Of a DNA stretch of 64,000 nucleotides, positions 11,858 through 23,822 are shown piece after piece. Made by a program: the position numbers and the translations under genes. Positions within the stretch are counted from its first letter, which is position 1, and every line of letters begins with the position of its first letter. Origin of the DNA: Cyanodermella asteris (taxonomy: Eukaryota > Ascomycota > Lecanoromycetes > Ostropales > Stictidaceae); NCBI GenBank assembly GCA_900618795.1, contig UYJD01000012.1:522855-586854 (forward strand). Reading direction: 5' to 3'. The notes under the pieces are model-generated. The model had not been told where the DNA came from, ran no database searches, and worked only from the letters and a program-made list of their open reading frames with translations.

Positions 11858-13429
11858 TTAATAGGTGTATCTGAAGTCCATCTCGGCGCCCTCAATGTTC
11901 TTCTGCCCACGAGCGGCCTTTGCGTTGGCGGATCTGAAGTGCAGAGTGAGCATGCCGACGATGACGATGGACAGGACAGCAGCCACGATACAGGCGTAGA
12001 GACCTGGTCGGTAGGCGGGCGCATCTTGGCTCCTGTTGAGAATTAATCACAAGCCTTTGAGAGCGAAACGAACGTAAAACTTACCTGAAAACCAGGCTGC
12101 CAATGATACCTCCAACACCACCGAATCCGACAAGAGACGCGCTGCAGAAAGCTCGCTTCCACTGTCCGCGGATGTTGTTGGCCTGGTAGGTCAGGACGGC
12201 GGGCACGTTGCAGTTGGCACCAGCGCAAGCGAGGAAGACGCCAAAGTAGCGCACGCCGACGCTCTGAACGAAGCCCATGAGGGTGAGTCCGATGACCATA
12301 AGTATAGCGTTAACGACGATGACGGGGCCGCGCAAGTGGTACTTGTCACCGAACCAGCCACAAGCAAACATCCAGATGCCGGCGAGGGCGTAAGGGGGGG
12401 CAACGAGGCACTGAGCGGCGCCGACACTGAAGCCCATGCCGTTTCTCAGGATAATGGGCAAGAAGTAGGCGAGGGCGTAGGTCACGGTGGTGGTGAAGCA
12501 GAAGATGAGAGCGAAGCCCCAGACCTTGAGGTCGAGACCGCCGCGCAGGAAGCGGCCGATGGTGAACTTCTCGAGCTTGACGTCGCCACGGTCGGCATCG
12601 ACTTTGCGGATGATCCAGGCGATTTCTGGCTTCTTCAGGAAGCCCCAGGCCCGATCGGCACCGGCGTCGGGGAAGGGCACGAGGAAGACGTAGGCGACAA
12701 CACCGATCAGGCAAGTGATGATGCCCTCCATGATGAAGATCCAGCTCCATCCCAGGAGACCTTGAAGACCTTGCATCTGCATCAAGCCAAAGGCCAGGAT
12801 ACCGGACGCAGCAGAGGCAAGGCAACCAAGGGTGTAGAAGACGGCGTATCGCTTGCCCATCTCAAAGCGTGTGTACCAGGTGGAAAGGAGGTAAACGGCC
12901 GCAGGGAAATAGCTACATGGTCATCAGCAACACGCTCGACGTAAGCAAAGGGTCAGATCATCACTTACGCAGCTTCGAACACACCGAGCAGAACTCTCAG
13001 TCCAGCCAAAACCTCCCACTGCTTGACAAAGCCCATTCCGATCATGACCGAGCCCCACAGGATAGTGATGATGCTTAAAAAGGCTCGGGGACCAAACTTT
13101 CGGCACGCAACGGTACCAAAGGGCTGGAAGATGATATATGAGACGAAGAAGACGAGAGTGATTATGCTGTAGCCATCGCCCTTCTCGATGCCAAGCTGTT
13201 TGGTCATTCCTGCAATGGCGGCGGCAGACAGATTGGTTCGGTCCATCAGACTGATGCAGTAGATGATACCGGTGATGGCGACGATACGACGATCAAGTCT
13301 TCTCATAATTCTCCTCTGTTCTTGGGGTGTGAATTCCTCGAAGCTCTCATTCGAGTCGACAAGGACGACCGGGTCCTTGTCGAGATGGGTGGCGGTCATG
13401 ACCCCCTTCTCCCCGCTGTAATCGGACAT
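11858..13429 (-). CDS. MFS transporter, Dal5/allantoate permease-like (anion:cation symporter family), 487 aa
   Basis: This is a plasma-membrane permease of the fungal Dal5/Tna1 group, which takes up organic anions such as allantoate, nicotinate or similar vitamins. There are three exons: 13429-12969, 12912-12085 and 12032-11858, with introns of 56 and 52 nt, both with GTAAGT donors. Frames join in phase to give LGVFEAAYFPAAVYLLSTWY across intron 1 and SLVFRSQDAPAYRPG across intron 2. Family marks are YCISLMDRTNLSAAAIAGM in the first membrane helix, RRFDRR-like charged residues before it, the long central loop, and the C-terminal FRYTY ending. About 12 membrane segments can be seen. The 5' leader holds a run of 11 C (on the coding strand) 14 bp before the ATG. 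The substrate cannot be told. Confidence 0.93.
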
Positions 13430-13442
13430 GATGAATTGCTGT

Positions 13443-13453
13443 GGGGGGGGGGG
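13443..13453. repeat. Homopolymer G/C run (11 bp)
   Basis: A G11 run lies in the leader of the Dal5-like gene, 14 bp upstream of its ATG, and reads as C11 in the transcript. Confidence 0.9.
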
Positions 13454-15122
13454 ATGAACAGCGACGAGCAAATGGACACTTCGAGCAAGCAGAGAGCAGA
13501 GACAAGTAGGAAAAGAAAAGGAGAAGTAGGGGAGATGGCCAAGTCTACATATGCCTCTTATCTTCCTGGATACCGGCCCTACCACCGGCGGCGTACATTC
13601 ATTTCTGAGCGCAAATAGACCATGCTACTCAAAGATGCCCCGCAAATGGCGTTCGGGCATGCCGTAGCTTCTCGTCAATTCAAGCCAACGCTGTAGGAAG
13701 TCATGTGCGATACCAAGCATTCCCTCAGCGGCGCAGTTGGCGAAAGACATAGTTCGACACGGGCTTCGAGATCGGGCCTGTTGGAGCTATGTTTGCTTGC
13801 GAACGCCAAGCGTGAACCGAGAGCGAAAAGTCTGGGGAAGGATCTGATTTCTGGAAGGCAGGAAGGAAGGATCTGCGGGGTTGAGATCGTTCGGTGTCCA
13901 AAGACATGGTATTTGGGGGAATCGAGGTGATGGCTTGGAAAATGTGGGGAATACCCAGAGCATTGGCTGATAGCTAGCGACTGTTTGGAGAGCCGACCGC
14001 CCAGTCGAGGCTTAAATTGCCCCGTGGCTGCATGGCAAGCTTCGCCATTACGCCGCGGCAACGAGAATGGCAAGGTGTGCAGGACGGGAGTTACAACTTG
14101 TCATTAGTACACAGTATTTGCACGGAGCGCAGGACTTTGACAATTCGTGACATAGTTCCTTGTCGGTCGAAAGTATGGGCATTGGGCACCGAGATGATAT
14201 CGCATGAATAGTCGCAGAGTGTCAAACGACGGCATGTCAATGGTGTAAGATCGGTAATCCATAAAACATGGAGAGACAGAAGGCTGGAAGACGATGAAGC
14301 TCACGATGTATGAACGCGTGGACCACATGGCCATGGCCGCCTGCCCAGCTTGTCAGCGCCACCAATCCAGTCGTTATTCGTAGAGGCACAATACATCAGC
14401 GGAAAACACAATGGAGGCGTTGCGTCCGGTGCGGCATGACTTGCCCTGGCAGAGCCTCTCTTGATGTTCTGTGCTCTCAACACATTGAGTAGTAGACCTT
14501 TTCGAGACCGATCCCGGCTTGTAGGCCCCGTATGAGAAGCCGTTGCTGGCAATACGCGAAAACGAATAGACTTGGCTCTGGAAGTGGAGAGTGGTGGCGG
14601 ACTCTGGCGGCCGGCTCACATCAAGGCACAGCCTACTATAAGAAACTCCTCCGGTGCCAAGTGCTGTATCCACTTTGACATGCTTCCTAGGTAGGGAAGC
14701 CTCCGTTGGACACTTGAAAGGCAATTCAGGAAACACGCTCCTGAAACTGCCGCTAGAGTAAACCGATCTGTCTAGTCTCCTCTCCAGAAACCCCTCACCG
14801 TGCCGAGCTTCGATGTCTTGAATATCTGGATGATTCTTACATCAGCTATCGCAAAGTCCTGGCGGGGAGCTTGTCTTGAGATTGCGCATATCGTCCACTA
14901 ATGCATTGTTGACTGCGGCCACGACCTGCTCCGGCTTCCGCTCTGCATCCCTTGTGCAAGTCGACCATCCACTGTTCAAGTCGCATAATACATTCCGTCC
15001 ATTCGTACATTCGAAAGTTGAGCCAACTGCCGAACAGCATTTAGAAATACATTGGGTATTTTGATCGCCCCGTTCGTCGTGATACACCCTTCAACACGAA
15101 GCGTCTTCGGCCGACGTTCACC
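13454..15122. other. Intergenic, nothing convincing
   Basis: About 1.7 kb lies between the Dal5-like start and the CFIm25 stop. A short minus-strand segment near 14280-14334 translates to SYIVSFIVFQPS, slightly like the VSYIIFQPFGT of the neighbouring permease, but the match is too short to call a relic. Confidence 0.45.
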
Positions 15123-16093
15123 TTACTCTTGCTTGACGGCATGATCGTCTGTACCGTCCCCATTCATTTGCGCATCTGTGCCATTCGTTCCATCGCCTTC
15201 ACCTGCCAGCACCTTCGCTCCCGTCGACGGTGGCTCGCTTCCGGGAGTGACCGCCTCGACTTCGCCATTCTCGTTGACGAATTCGAAGTTGTAGCGCGAC
15301 AGCAAGTGTGGGATCGCAGCCAGTTGCGGACCGTATCTCTGAGTGTTGTCGTATAGCTCGAAAAGCGGCACGGCCAGCAGCTTCATGTTTTTCGGCACAC
15401 TCAGCACCTTGCCCTTCGGGAGTCGAATGAGATATAGCTTCTTGCACTCTTTTGGTCGCGTGACATGCGCAGGAAGGAATGGGTAGGTGAATGTCTCGAA
15501 GTTTGGTCGCCACCATTGCGCAAGCGTATCGCCGATGACCCAGTCGTCGTTTACTCCCTCGCCGGAGAATTGGTTGCCAACGGGGGCCAGACGCTCGTTC
15601 AGTCGTGCCTTAAAGCCTTCGATTTCCTCCACGTCTGGAAGAAGATAGTCGCCTGGGCTATGATTGTCGTCAGCACCCGCTCGCGACCTCAGGATCCGGG
15701 CATTAGGACGGAACCAACTCACAGCTTGAAAAAGGAATTGGCGATCTGAAGCATGAGAATGTGTGGGTGATTGTGTTCGTGGCAGACCAGGATGCCTTCG
15801 CAAGTCCTCCTCATGCCATGCTTGTTGTAGTGCTCTTCCAAACGCTTTAACCTGGCCAACACTGACGGGTCCTCCTCTGGTTGATCTGCCTTTGTGCCGA
15901 AGGTGTAGTTGCTGAGCGGATACAGGCGAATGGTGTCGGGCTGTCGCGACTCGAATGTCTGCGGTAGTACGGGCCTGGTGGAATGGTCAGTAAACGTAGC
16001 CAGAAACAATTGATGCCGAGTAGTTGGAATCGGAGGCCGCATCGAGACTCACGGGTAGGAGGTCTGAAGGTGGTTCTGGGGTATCGTCGACAT
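15123..16093 (-). CDS. mRNA cleavage factor Im 25-kDa subunit (CFIm25/NUDT21-like), 275 aa
   Basis: This is a nuclear pre-mRNA 3'-end processing factor. CFIm25 binds UGUA elements upstream of poly(A) sites through a Nudix fold that has lost hydrolase activity. There are three exons: 16093-16053 (MSTIPQNHLQTSYP), 15974-15723 and 15657-15123; introns of 78 and 65 nt have GTGAGT donors. The spliced frame gives YPLSNYTFGTK, then RRTCEGILVCHEHNHPHILM, IANSFFKLPGDYLLP, and the Nudix-region helix EEIEGFKARLNERL, then WVIGDTLAQWWRPNFETF and YPFLPAHVTRPKECKK, all hallmarks of this family. The C-terminus adds about 45 residues of acidic, Gly/Asn-rich tail not found in the animal protein (about 227 aa). 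It is divergent from, and shares a 317-bp promoter region with, a CID-domain RNA-processing gene. Confidence 0.95.
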
Positions 16094-16410
16094 TGCGCGC
16101 GTTGAGCTTTGCGCTCAGTGAATCAGACTGGCGCTGCTCGCCGATAGCTCGGTGCTGAAGCGATTGAAGGCGTACGCTTGAAGCGCTTGAGAGGGCCAGA
16201 GAGAGGTCACTGTCGTAAGGGTGAGAAGTCGCATAGCAATTGCTGTCTTCACTGCAGTGAGCTCGGGAGAATATCATAAAGCTTGCGGACTTGAGCCTTG
16301 GCAGGTACCGTTTGCCGTCCCGCATACCTTTGGGTTTCCATCTCCAACTTTGCCAGACCCGTTCCACCCCGGGCAAGAGACGCCTGCAAACCTCACATGT
16401 CGAACAAACT
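16094..16410. promoter_or_regulatory. Short bidirectional promoter region between CFIm25 and the CID-protein gene
   Basis: Only 317 bp separate two divergent start codons of genes that both act on nascent mRNA. No specific site is certain. The shared promoter is inferred from spacing alone. Confidence 0.5.
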
Positions 16411-18021
16411 ATGGCTGCTCATTCGGTAGCAATCGCAAAAGCAGCGCTCATCGCTCCCTTCATCAGAGCCGACCCCGTCTCCACCTCTCGCGAGAAGTTG
16501 GCCGAATTTCATGGACACCTCGACAAGGTGCTAGATCGATGCTTCCACGGTGACATTCAGGTTTGAGAACGAAACTACACATGATGCGTGCGGACTGTGG
16601 CTGAACATGGTCTTCAGGAATGTCGGGGCTGGTTGACAAGAGAAGGCCAATCCGTCAGTAGGGTCACTGCCGTCATCAAGTATCTGAGTGCACTCAGTGC
16701 CTCCTTTCCGCTGGAGAGTGATCTGGAGAAGGGACAGCGCTCAGGACAGACGACTTCGAGACGGAAGCGTCTGCATATACTCTACCTGATCAATGACTGG
16801 CTACACCATGCACACTATCATCCGGATTCCTTCGTCAGCCCGGAGAGTGTAAGAGAAGCGTTGAAACCATACCTGGCCGATGTTGTGGCTTTGGCTGCAG
16901 CGTGTGACCTGGAAAAGCACAAGAAGATACAGAGTCGACTTGCAATACTCTTGAAACAGTGGCAGCAGCAGAAGTATTACGACCTTGAGTTTATCGACAC
17001 TTTGCGTGAAGCAACTTTGCACGGCAGCCGAGCAGCGAGGAAAGACAGCCAGCAGGGTACTGGAGCTGCTGATACCAGCGAGCCCTTTGCACTACCAGCT
17101 CAACACGGCGAAGCAGGAACTCCGTGGTATGATCTACCCGCCGCCAACATGCTTCCGTACATCACGCCCAACTCGGCCTACCCCATAGATGCAGAGCTGA
17201 TGAAGCCCATTCGTTTCAGCTCTGGACCAGCCGACTCGTCGCTTGTGGCGGTGGTTCAAGACTTGCTACGTGATTCGGAGATCATCTATGGCGAGGAAGA
17301 AGCTATTCCTGACGCAATGGAGCTGGACTACGACGAGCTTGGCCAAAAAGTATTTCGCGGCAAAGATGAAAAGGATATTATATACGGAGAAACCTACTAC
17401 GGCTGGTCCAAGGAGTTTTGCGAACGTATGGGCAAACGGCTGAAACAAGACTTGGACGAAAATGACGGTCATCGTGGTAGACAGCGTTCAGTAAGTCGTG
17501 GCCGGTACAGTTCGTCCTACAGCAGAAGTCGCAGTCGAAGTCGAAGTGGGAGCAACAGCCCGAGGCCCGGATTTCGACGCCCTCGATCACGCTCCACAGG
17601 ACGATACAAGTGCTCGAGGTCAGGCTCAAAAGACGCCCCGAAAAGACCACGCTACAGACACGGCTCTCGAAGCCAGACACCAAATCGAGACAGCAAGCAG
17701 AGTTACTCTCCCCCGCCTCCGGCACAGAACCCACCTCCTGATAGCGGAGCTCGGAAATGGCCTTACCATGCGCCTCCGCCTCCTCCACTCCCTCCCGGCA
17801 TTGCGATGGACCGTCCATACTTTCCCAACATGCCTCCGATCCCTCCGCCCATGCAGCATGGACCTCCCGGCATTCCGATGCCACCTCCAAATTGGAATGG
17901 ACCTTGGCCACCGCCTCCTCCCCCACCTCTGTTGGGTATGCAGCCTGGATTCCCTCCTCATCCACCGCCGCCTCCGCCTGGATGGGCACCACCTCCGCCT
18001 CCAGGTCAAGGCCGATGGTGA
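16411..18021 (+). CDS. CID (RPR) domain protein with RS and poly-proline tail, CHERP-like, 517 aa
   Basis: This is a likely splicing or RNA polymerase II CTD-associated factor. Two exons, 16411-16560 and 16618-18021, are split by a 57-nt intron in phase 0 (acceptor TCTTCAG), giving GDIQECRGWLTREG. The N-terminal half has a CID/RPR-like helical fold: VTAVIKYLSALSAS, RLHILYLINDWLHHAH and a later helix pair ending LAILLKQWQQQKYYD. The middle carries YGEEEAIPDAMELDYDEL and YYGWSKEFCERMGKRLKQDL. Next come RS repeats (about residues 300-350) and then a very proline-rich tail with many PPPP and PPGW units. This order (CID, then RS, then poly-Pro) resembles metazoan CHERP, a U2 snRNP-associated protein, but no SURP domain is obvious at the N-terminus. 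Function is inferred from layout. Confidence 0.88.
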
Positions 18022-20579
18022 GACTACGCGTGATAGGAGATGTGAACGGAATCGATGAAACTTTTAGACGTGGATCATAGAGTCCGTTCTGCCCAATGCG
18101 CATAGTGAAAACAGATTCATGACGTAGCTCATGGCACATCTGCTTTCGCATTCGTGTCCAACTATTCAAGTTGAATGCAAGAAGTCCACACTGACGGCCC
18201 AGTCCGTAGTAGGTCTAAACGTGTACCTGACGGATTCACCACCTAGCCATCGTGATGTTGAAATATCGATGTTGATATAAATTCATGCTTTAGGACTTTT
18301 GATAGTAGATAGCTACGTAACTATCTCGACAGTGGACAAGTGGTATTTCGTTCCAGGGCCATGAATCTTTTTCCAGTCGCTCGCAGCATTCGCCAATGAC
18401 TCTTGTCCAATCTGGCAGGCGTAGTAATAGCTTATTCCGAGATAGCTATCTGTGTTTACGTCGCATTTCCGTGCGGACTGGACATTTTGATGTCAATCTA
18501 CACGAGATATTATTCGGCACTACACTAAATTCGAACTCCTCCTCTAATATCCGTAGGTAAGTAGCATGGGCTACTGGAGCCGAACGACGCGTGATTCAAA
18601 TCTGCAAAGTCTCGCCAGCACACAGATCGTGCGGAGTATGATGGCAGTGCTCAACTCGGATAGGCAGATGACTTTCACTGCCACACAGCTACATCGCTAA
18701 TGGAGGGTGGCTTTGCGATGGCAGCAGTCAACGAAGCAGCGAAGACGTCAGGCCTTGCAGGGCAGGAGTTTTGTGCCAAGACGGGAGCGGCCACCACCGA
18801 CTTTGTGTCAGCTCTACCGACTGGGCAAAGGCTTCACCGAGAGAAGTCGTTGCATCTAGCATTACACAGTCGATCTCTTCTCGAAATCCGTGATGGCGCT
18901 TCCAAATGCGTTTCAGAATAGTTTCTGTCACACAAGCGCCGCAGAAACAACGGCCAGAAACGTCACTGGAAGTTTTGTCCCACGCTATGATTGACAGGAC
19001 TTTTTTGTTGCCGCGTTCTCGAGATGGGTTTCAGCCAAATGCCGTGCCGCAGAAAACAGTCGATCGAGACCGCGTGGCAGTCGGTGCCAGGTTACACTCT
19101 CCATTTGCGGACTGCCATGTTACATGGGTGGCTGCCCAGGCGTCGATCGCACACCGGCCTCGCGATTTGTACGTCAACGGGCTGGGGTAAGTGGTCTTTT
19201 TATCCTTGTTCGTGAGACGTCTTGGTCCCTCAGGATCGTGCAGGCGTGCCTGCCTCCGGCTTACCTGTTGGTGCAATATCATAAAATCATTGCAACAGAG
19301 GGACACTTCCGCGTGCAATGCGTCCAGCGCAAGAGATTTGGAGGATAGACAGACCCGAATGGTGACCAGAAGGTCGTTGCAGTGAAGTCGCTCTTCCCCA
19401 GCTTACCCCATACTTCTCCAGGCCACGCTTTGGGCCATGCTCAGCTGCCGATCTGTTGGTTTGGGCTGTCGCGTGCTACTAGTCTGGCCCCCAGAAAGCA
19501 TGGATTGACACACAATATGATCCGATCAAGCTTTTGAGGCCGTGGAGCCGAGCAGGGCTTCAGGGAAGTTCAAGAGACGTTTCACCCTTGCTTTCGTTCT
19601 CGTAGACGTGGGACAGGGTGGCCAAGACCTAGTGAGAGTATCAGCCTTGCCGGAGCCATCAACGTGTCCGGCCAAGTATCAGCCGGGAACAGTGAATGAT
19701 CGTTGCTTTCTTTGGCCCGCTTCTGTCGCACTGGAAGCAGGCGGGGCAGATCAAGATCAACTGTTTCAGGACTCGAGCAAACGCGTACGCGGACAAATAT
19801 GTGCGGCTCGGATTGTGCGCCGTGGAGCAGTAGCAAATGCGCCAAAGACCAGCTAAACCGTAACCTCATACCAGAATTCGAGAGACTGGCTGCCGCGTGC
19901 AGTTTACGACCAGGAAGCCAAATTGGTGGCAGAGCTCTTGCAAGCGCAAGGGTAACGTGCATGATGCAAAAGGTCGCAAAGTGACGGCGGAAAAGCTTGC
20001 CGGCGCCTCAGCCGAGCGAAGGATCAGAATCGAGCAGCCGTTGATGTCATTCTCCAAAAACGAAACTCGCAGCCGCACCTTCCTTGCCTTCGTTTGCGCC
20101 TGCCCTGCGCCGCATACGAGCTCTATCGTCACAAAGACAGCAGCCGCGACTCACCGAAATCCCATTCTTGCCTGCTGGTGCACATTCATCGCCCAGCTCG
20201 AGTCCTGTAACGAAGCAAAGTCTGCCTTCACTCGCTCTTCTCCGCCTTTTGCTGTGCCGTACGCTTGCAGCATCATCATCATCACCAATCGCAGTCAGAC
20301 ACTTCAGCTCTTTTTGCTGATCGCTAACCCATCCAACGGCCATTTACTCTACTGTAACATGCATCCCCACATCTGCTTTCAGCCTACGTGACCCCCCCCC
20401 CCCCGGCCCAGTTTTCAATCTGCCGCGCTTATGCTCGACCGCCGACCACACTTCACCCACTCACCAACGCCTCTTTAACCTTCGCGCGTCCCCCGCTACT
20501 CTTCCTTTCCCTTCCTCAAAGCTTTTGCGCCAACCTCGACCACCTGCCATCGTGCCTGTTCTAATCAGACAAGCACATC
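18022..20579. other. Intergenic, about 2.6 kb, no gene recognised
   Basis: Open frames here are short and unrelated to known families. The last 200 bp before the MFS start are pyrimidine-rich (a run of 13 C at 20392-20404, then CT-rich sequence), which suits a fungal promoter and leader. Confidence 0.5.
20392..20404. repeat. Homopolymer C run (13 bp)
   Basis: C13 lies 176 bp upstream of the ATG of the DHA1 transporter gene, within a CT-rich leader. Confidence 0.9.
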
Positions 20580-22495
20580 ATGGCTTCCACCGAGCCTGTT
20601 ATCGGTGAGAAAACCCCGAGGGACTCATCCCCCTCAGATGCCGCCTCCGCCGCCACGGCCCAGGACCATGCCACTGCCGGTCGAGCGACTCATTTCGCAT
20701 CGAAGAATCAAGAGATCGCGGCCCCGGCCGACACAACCAAGACAAACGACGACGACAAGATCGAGCTCACTGAAGAAGACTGCTACGATGAGCTTGGCTT
20801 CTCTTTTCCCTCGTGGAAGAAATGGACCATTCTCACCGTCATTTTCTGGGTCCAGGTCTCCATGAACTTCAACACATCGCTATACTCGAACGCGCTCACA
20901 AATCCTACCGATGGCGGTATCGTTGAAGAGTTCGGCGTCAGCGAACAAGGCGCCCGTGTCGGAGCGGCCATTTTCTTAATCACATACGCTTTCGGTTGCG
21001 AGTTGTGGGCACCTTGGTCCGAAGGTTAGTTCGTGCGTTTCCTCTATGCTGTCGACCATACTGACTTGCAACTACAGAATTCGGAAGATGGCCTGTCCTG
21101 CAGCTCTCCTTATTTCTCGTCAACCTCTGGAACCTGCCGGTCGCTCTGGCACCTAATTTCGGCTCTTTGATCGTTGGTCGAGCTCTTGGAGGTCTCAGCT
21201 CTGCCGGTGGTTCAGTCACACTCGGTATGATCGCAGATATTTACGATGCCGACAACCAGCAATATGCCATCGCATACATCGTCTTCTCTTCCGTTGGAGG
21301 TTCCGTCCTCGGTCCCATCGTCGGTGGCTTCGTCCAACAATTCATCGGCTGGCGGTGGTGCATCTGGATTCAGCTGATTTTCGGCGGCTTTATCCAGACT
21401 GTGCACTTTTTCTTTGTCCCCGAGACCAGAACTACCGTGATGATGGACAAGATCGCAAAGAAGCGCAGAAAGAATGGCCAGGCCAATGTATACGGACCGG
21501 GCGAGCTGACCTCTCTTCGTGAGCGTCTTCAGCCCAAGGAGATTCTCATCACCTGGATCCGTCCATTTAAGATGTTCTTGACGGAACCCATCGTTCTGAC
21601 CCTGTCCCTGCTCTCCGGTTTCTCCGATGCCCTCATCTTCATGCAGATCCAGTCGTTCAGCTTGGTCTATAAGCAGTGGAATTTCAATGACTGGCAAATT
21701 GGACTGGCCTTCCTGGCTTTCCTTATCGGTTACTTCATCGCCTGGGGCCTGTTCGTTCCGGCTATCGAACGCAACAAGAAAGAACGCGAAAACAAGCCTA
21801 ACGACGAACACGCTCAGTATGAGTCTCGCTTGTGGTTGCTCCTCTACACTGCTCCATGCTTACCGATTGGTCTGATCATTTTCGCATGGACCTGTGGTGG
21901 ACCGCCGATTCACTGGATCGGCTCCTTGATCGCCGCCGCCATTGTCGGAATCGCCAACTACTCCATCTACATGGCCACCATCGACTACATGATCTGTGCC
22001 TACGGTCCGTACTCTGCGTCCGCAACTGGTGGCAACGGATGGTCTCGTGACTTCCTGGCCGGTGTCTTGACCATTCCAGCAACACCGTTTTACTCCAACA
22101 TCGGACCTGAGGGTTTACATCTTCAATATGGCAACACCATCATGTTCTGCATCTCTGCACTGCTTGTCGTCGCTGTCTACGTCATCTACTGGAAGGGCCC
22201 AGTCTTGCGCAAGCGTTCTCCTTTCGCGCAGCAGCTTGCGGACGAGCGCAATGACAATGGCGGACGACGAGTGTCGCACATCCGACCAGAAGGCCCCTCG
22301 CGCCGCAGCTCTTACGCTGCTGCTCAGTACGCCATGCACCGCAGTCGTGAGGCCAGCAGGAACCCCAGCCGCAACCCTAGTGTCTCTGGTCATGCTGCAA
22401 AGAGGCCTGGCCCTTCGAGAGAAGCAAGCCATGCCGCAAACCTGAACGCAGCACTCGAGAAAGAGAAGAAACAGGAGATGAGCGAGAAGGTCTAG
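20580..22495 (+). CDS. MFS transporter, DHA1 (multidrug/polyamine exporter-like), 620 aa
   Basis: This is a plasma-membrane proton antiporter of the DHA1 group, related to yeast Tpo-type and fungal drug exporters. Two exons, 20580-21024 and 21078-22495, are joined across a 53-nt intron (donor GTTAGT, acceptor TACAG) to give APWSEEFGRWPVLQ. The N-terminal 75 residues are hydrophilic and acidic. The core has RALGGLSSAGGSVTLGMIAD followed by DNQQYAIAYIVFSSVGGS and GPIVGGFVQQFIGWRW, typical of DHA1. A later YSASATGGNGWSRDFLAG motif is shared with fungal DHA1 proteins. The central cytoplasmic loop is long and the C-terminal tail of about 75 residues is Arg/Ser-rich (SREASRNPSRNPSVSG), a likely phosphorylation region. 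Substrate unknown. Confidence 0.93.
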
Positions 22496-23062
22496 TACGT
22501 CTTCTACGAAAAGTGAAACGAATCGCGCTCTCACGGAAGAGCATGTGATTCCTGGTCTCAATATGAAGACCACATATACCCTGTAACTATGATTGATCAC
22601 GACTTTGGGTCACGATTGTTCCAATCACTTGGATGTGGCGTTGGGGATCGAATTGGATCGCATGGTGTTGTCTATACTTACGAGTTCTAGGGCCTAGAAG
22701 GATGCAGCAATGAATGAATCTTATTAATCCAAACAAAGCACTACCATGTCCTCGTAGTCAGCTGTGATTCTAAAACTACACGGTCATGATCCGTCACATA
22801 AATCACATTTGAATGACGCGTTTAGTCTCGATTGGTCTTGTGTATTTGATCCTCATTCCCGTCTCCATGGCCACTGAGCCATCTGACGCTCAATTTCGTG
22901 CCCGGCCGCCCATCAACCCGGATGCTTGAGTATATGAGGATATCATTTTCACGAACAAACCTCCACAATCATCTCTTGCAGCGAACAAATGAAAGTCTCC
23001 AACCATCACGATCAGATGATTTTGTCACAAAGCATATGCGCAGTCCCATTCACGCTCCCCGT
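22496..23062. other. Convergent intergenic spacer
   Basis: The 3' ends of the DHA1 gene and the SUKH gene face each other here. I see nothing else. Confidence 0.6.
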
Positions 23063-23778
23063 TCAACGCAATCTGTAAGCAAAGCAGCCATCCGCCTCAT
23101 CCCCTTCCTGTTCCTCAGCCGTGTCCTTTGCCAACTTCTCCGCATTCTCCGCCATGTCCTCGACGTACTTCCTGAACGACGCCCAGACGTGCATCTCCGC
23201 CATCTCGCCGCCCGCCCAGCCCACAAACGCCCAGCCGTCGTGCTCGCGGAACGCGGCCTCGCTGCCCGCGAACCCGATCATGGCCCACCGCAGCACCGTC
23301 TTCTGGCCCTCGTCCACCTTCTCGTACATGGCCAGGTAGGCGTCGCGCGCGGCCCGCACTTGCTCTGGCGGCAGGAGCCAGAAGCTGTTGCCTGAGTCGC
23401 CGCCGACGACGATGACCCGGCCCATGTCCGGGAGGTTGACGGCCGAGTCGCCGTGCTCGTCGGCGTAGGCTTCGAACATTAGGTCCGGGAGGGAGAGGAG
23501 CTCGGCTTTGAGGTTGCTGAAGTCGTAGGCTCCGAGCGCGGCGGTGAGAGCTTCGTCGTCGTCGTCGTCATCATCATCATCGTCCTCGTCGTCCATGTCT
23601 TCGTCTTCGTCTGCGTCCGCGGGAGCAGGGGCGGCGGTGGTGGCGGGAGCACCGCCGTTGCGCTTCTTTTCGGCTTCCTTTGCGATGGCGAGGAGTTTGT
23701 TGCCGTCCATCATTTTCAGTTTCTTGGCTGGGGGGTGCCCGTCTTCCTCTTCATCCTCGATGTCGTCGATTTCTTCGA

Positions 23779-23822
<44 letters not shown>

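Noticed and set aside
14280-14334. Possible relic of a Dal5-like permease (SYIVSFIVFQPS)
   Set aside because: Only about ten residues resemble the neighbouring permease and there is no flanking match.
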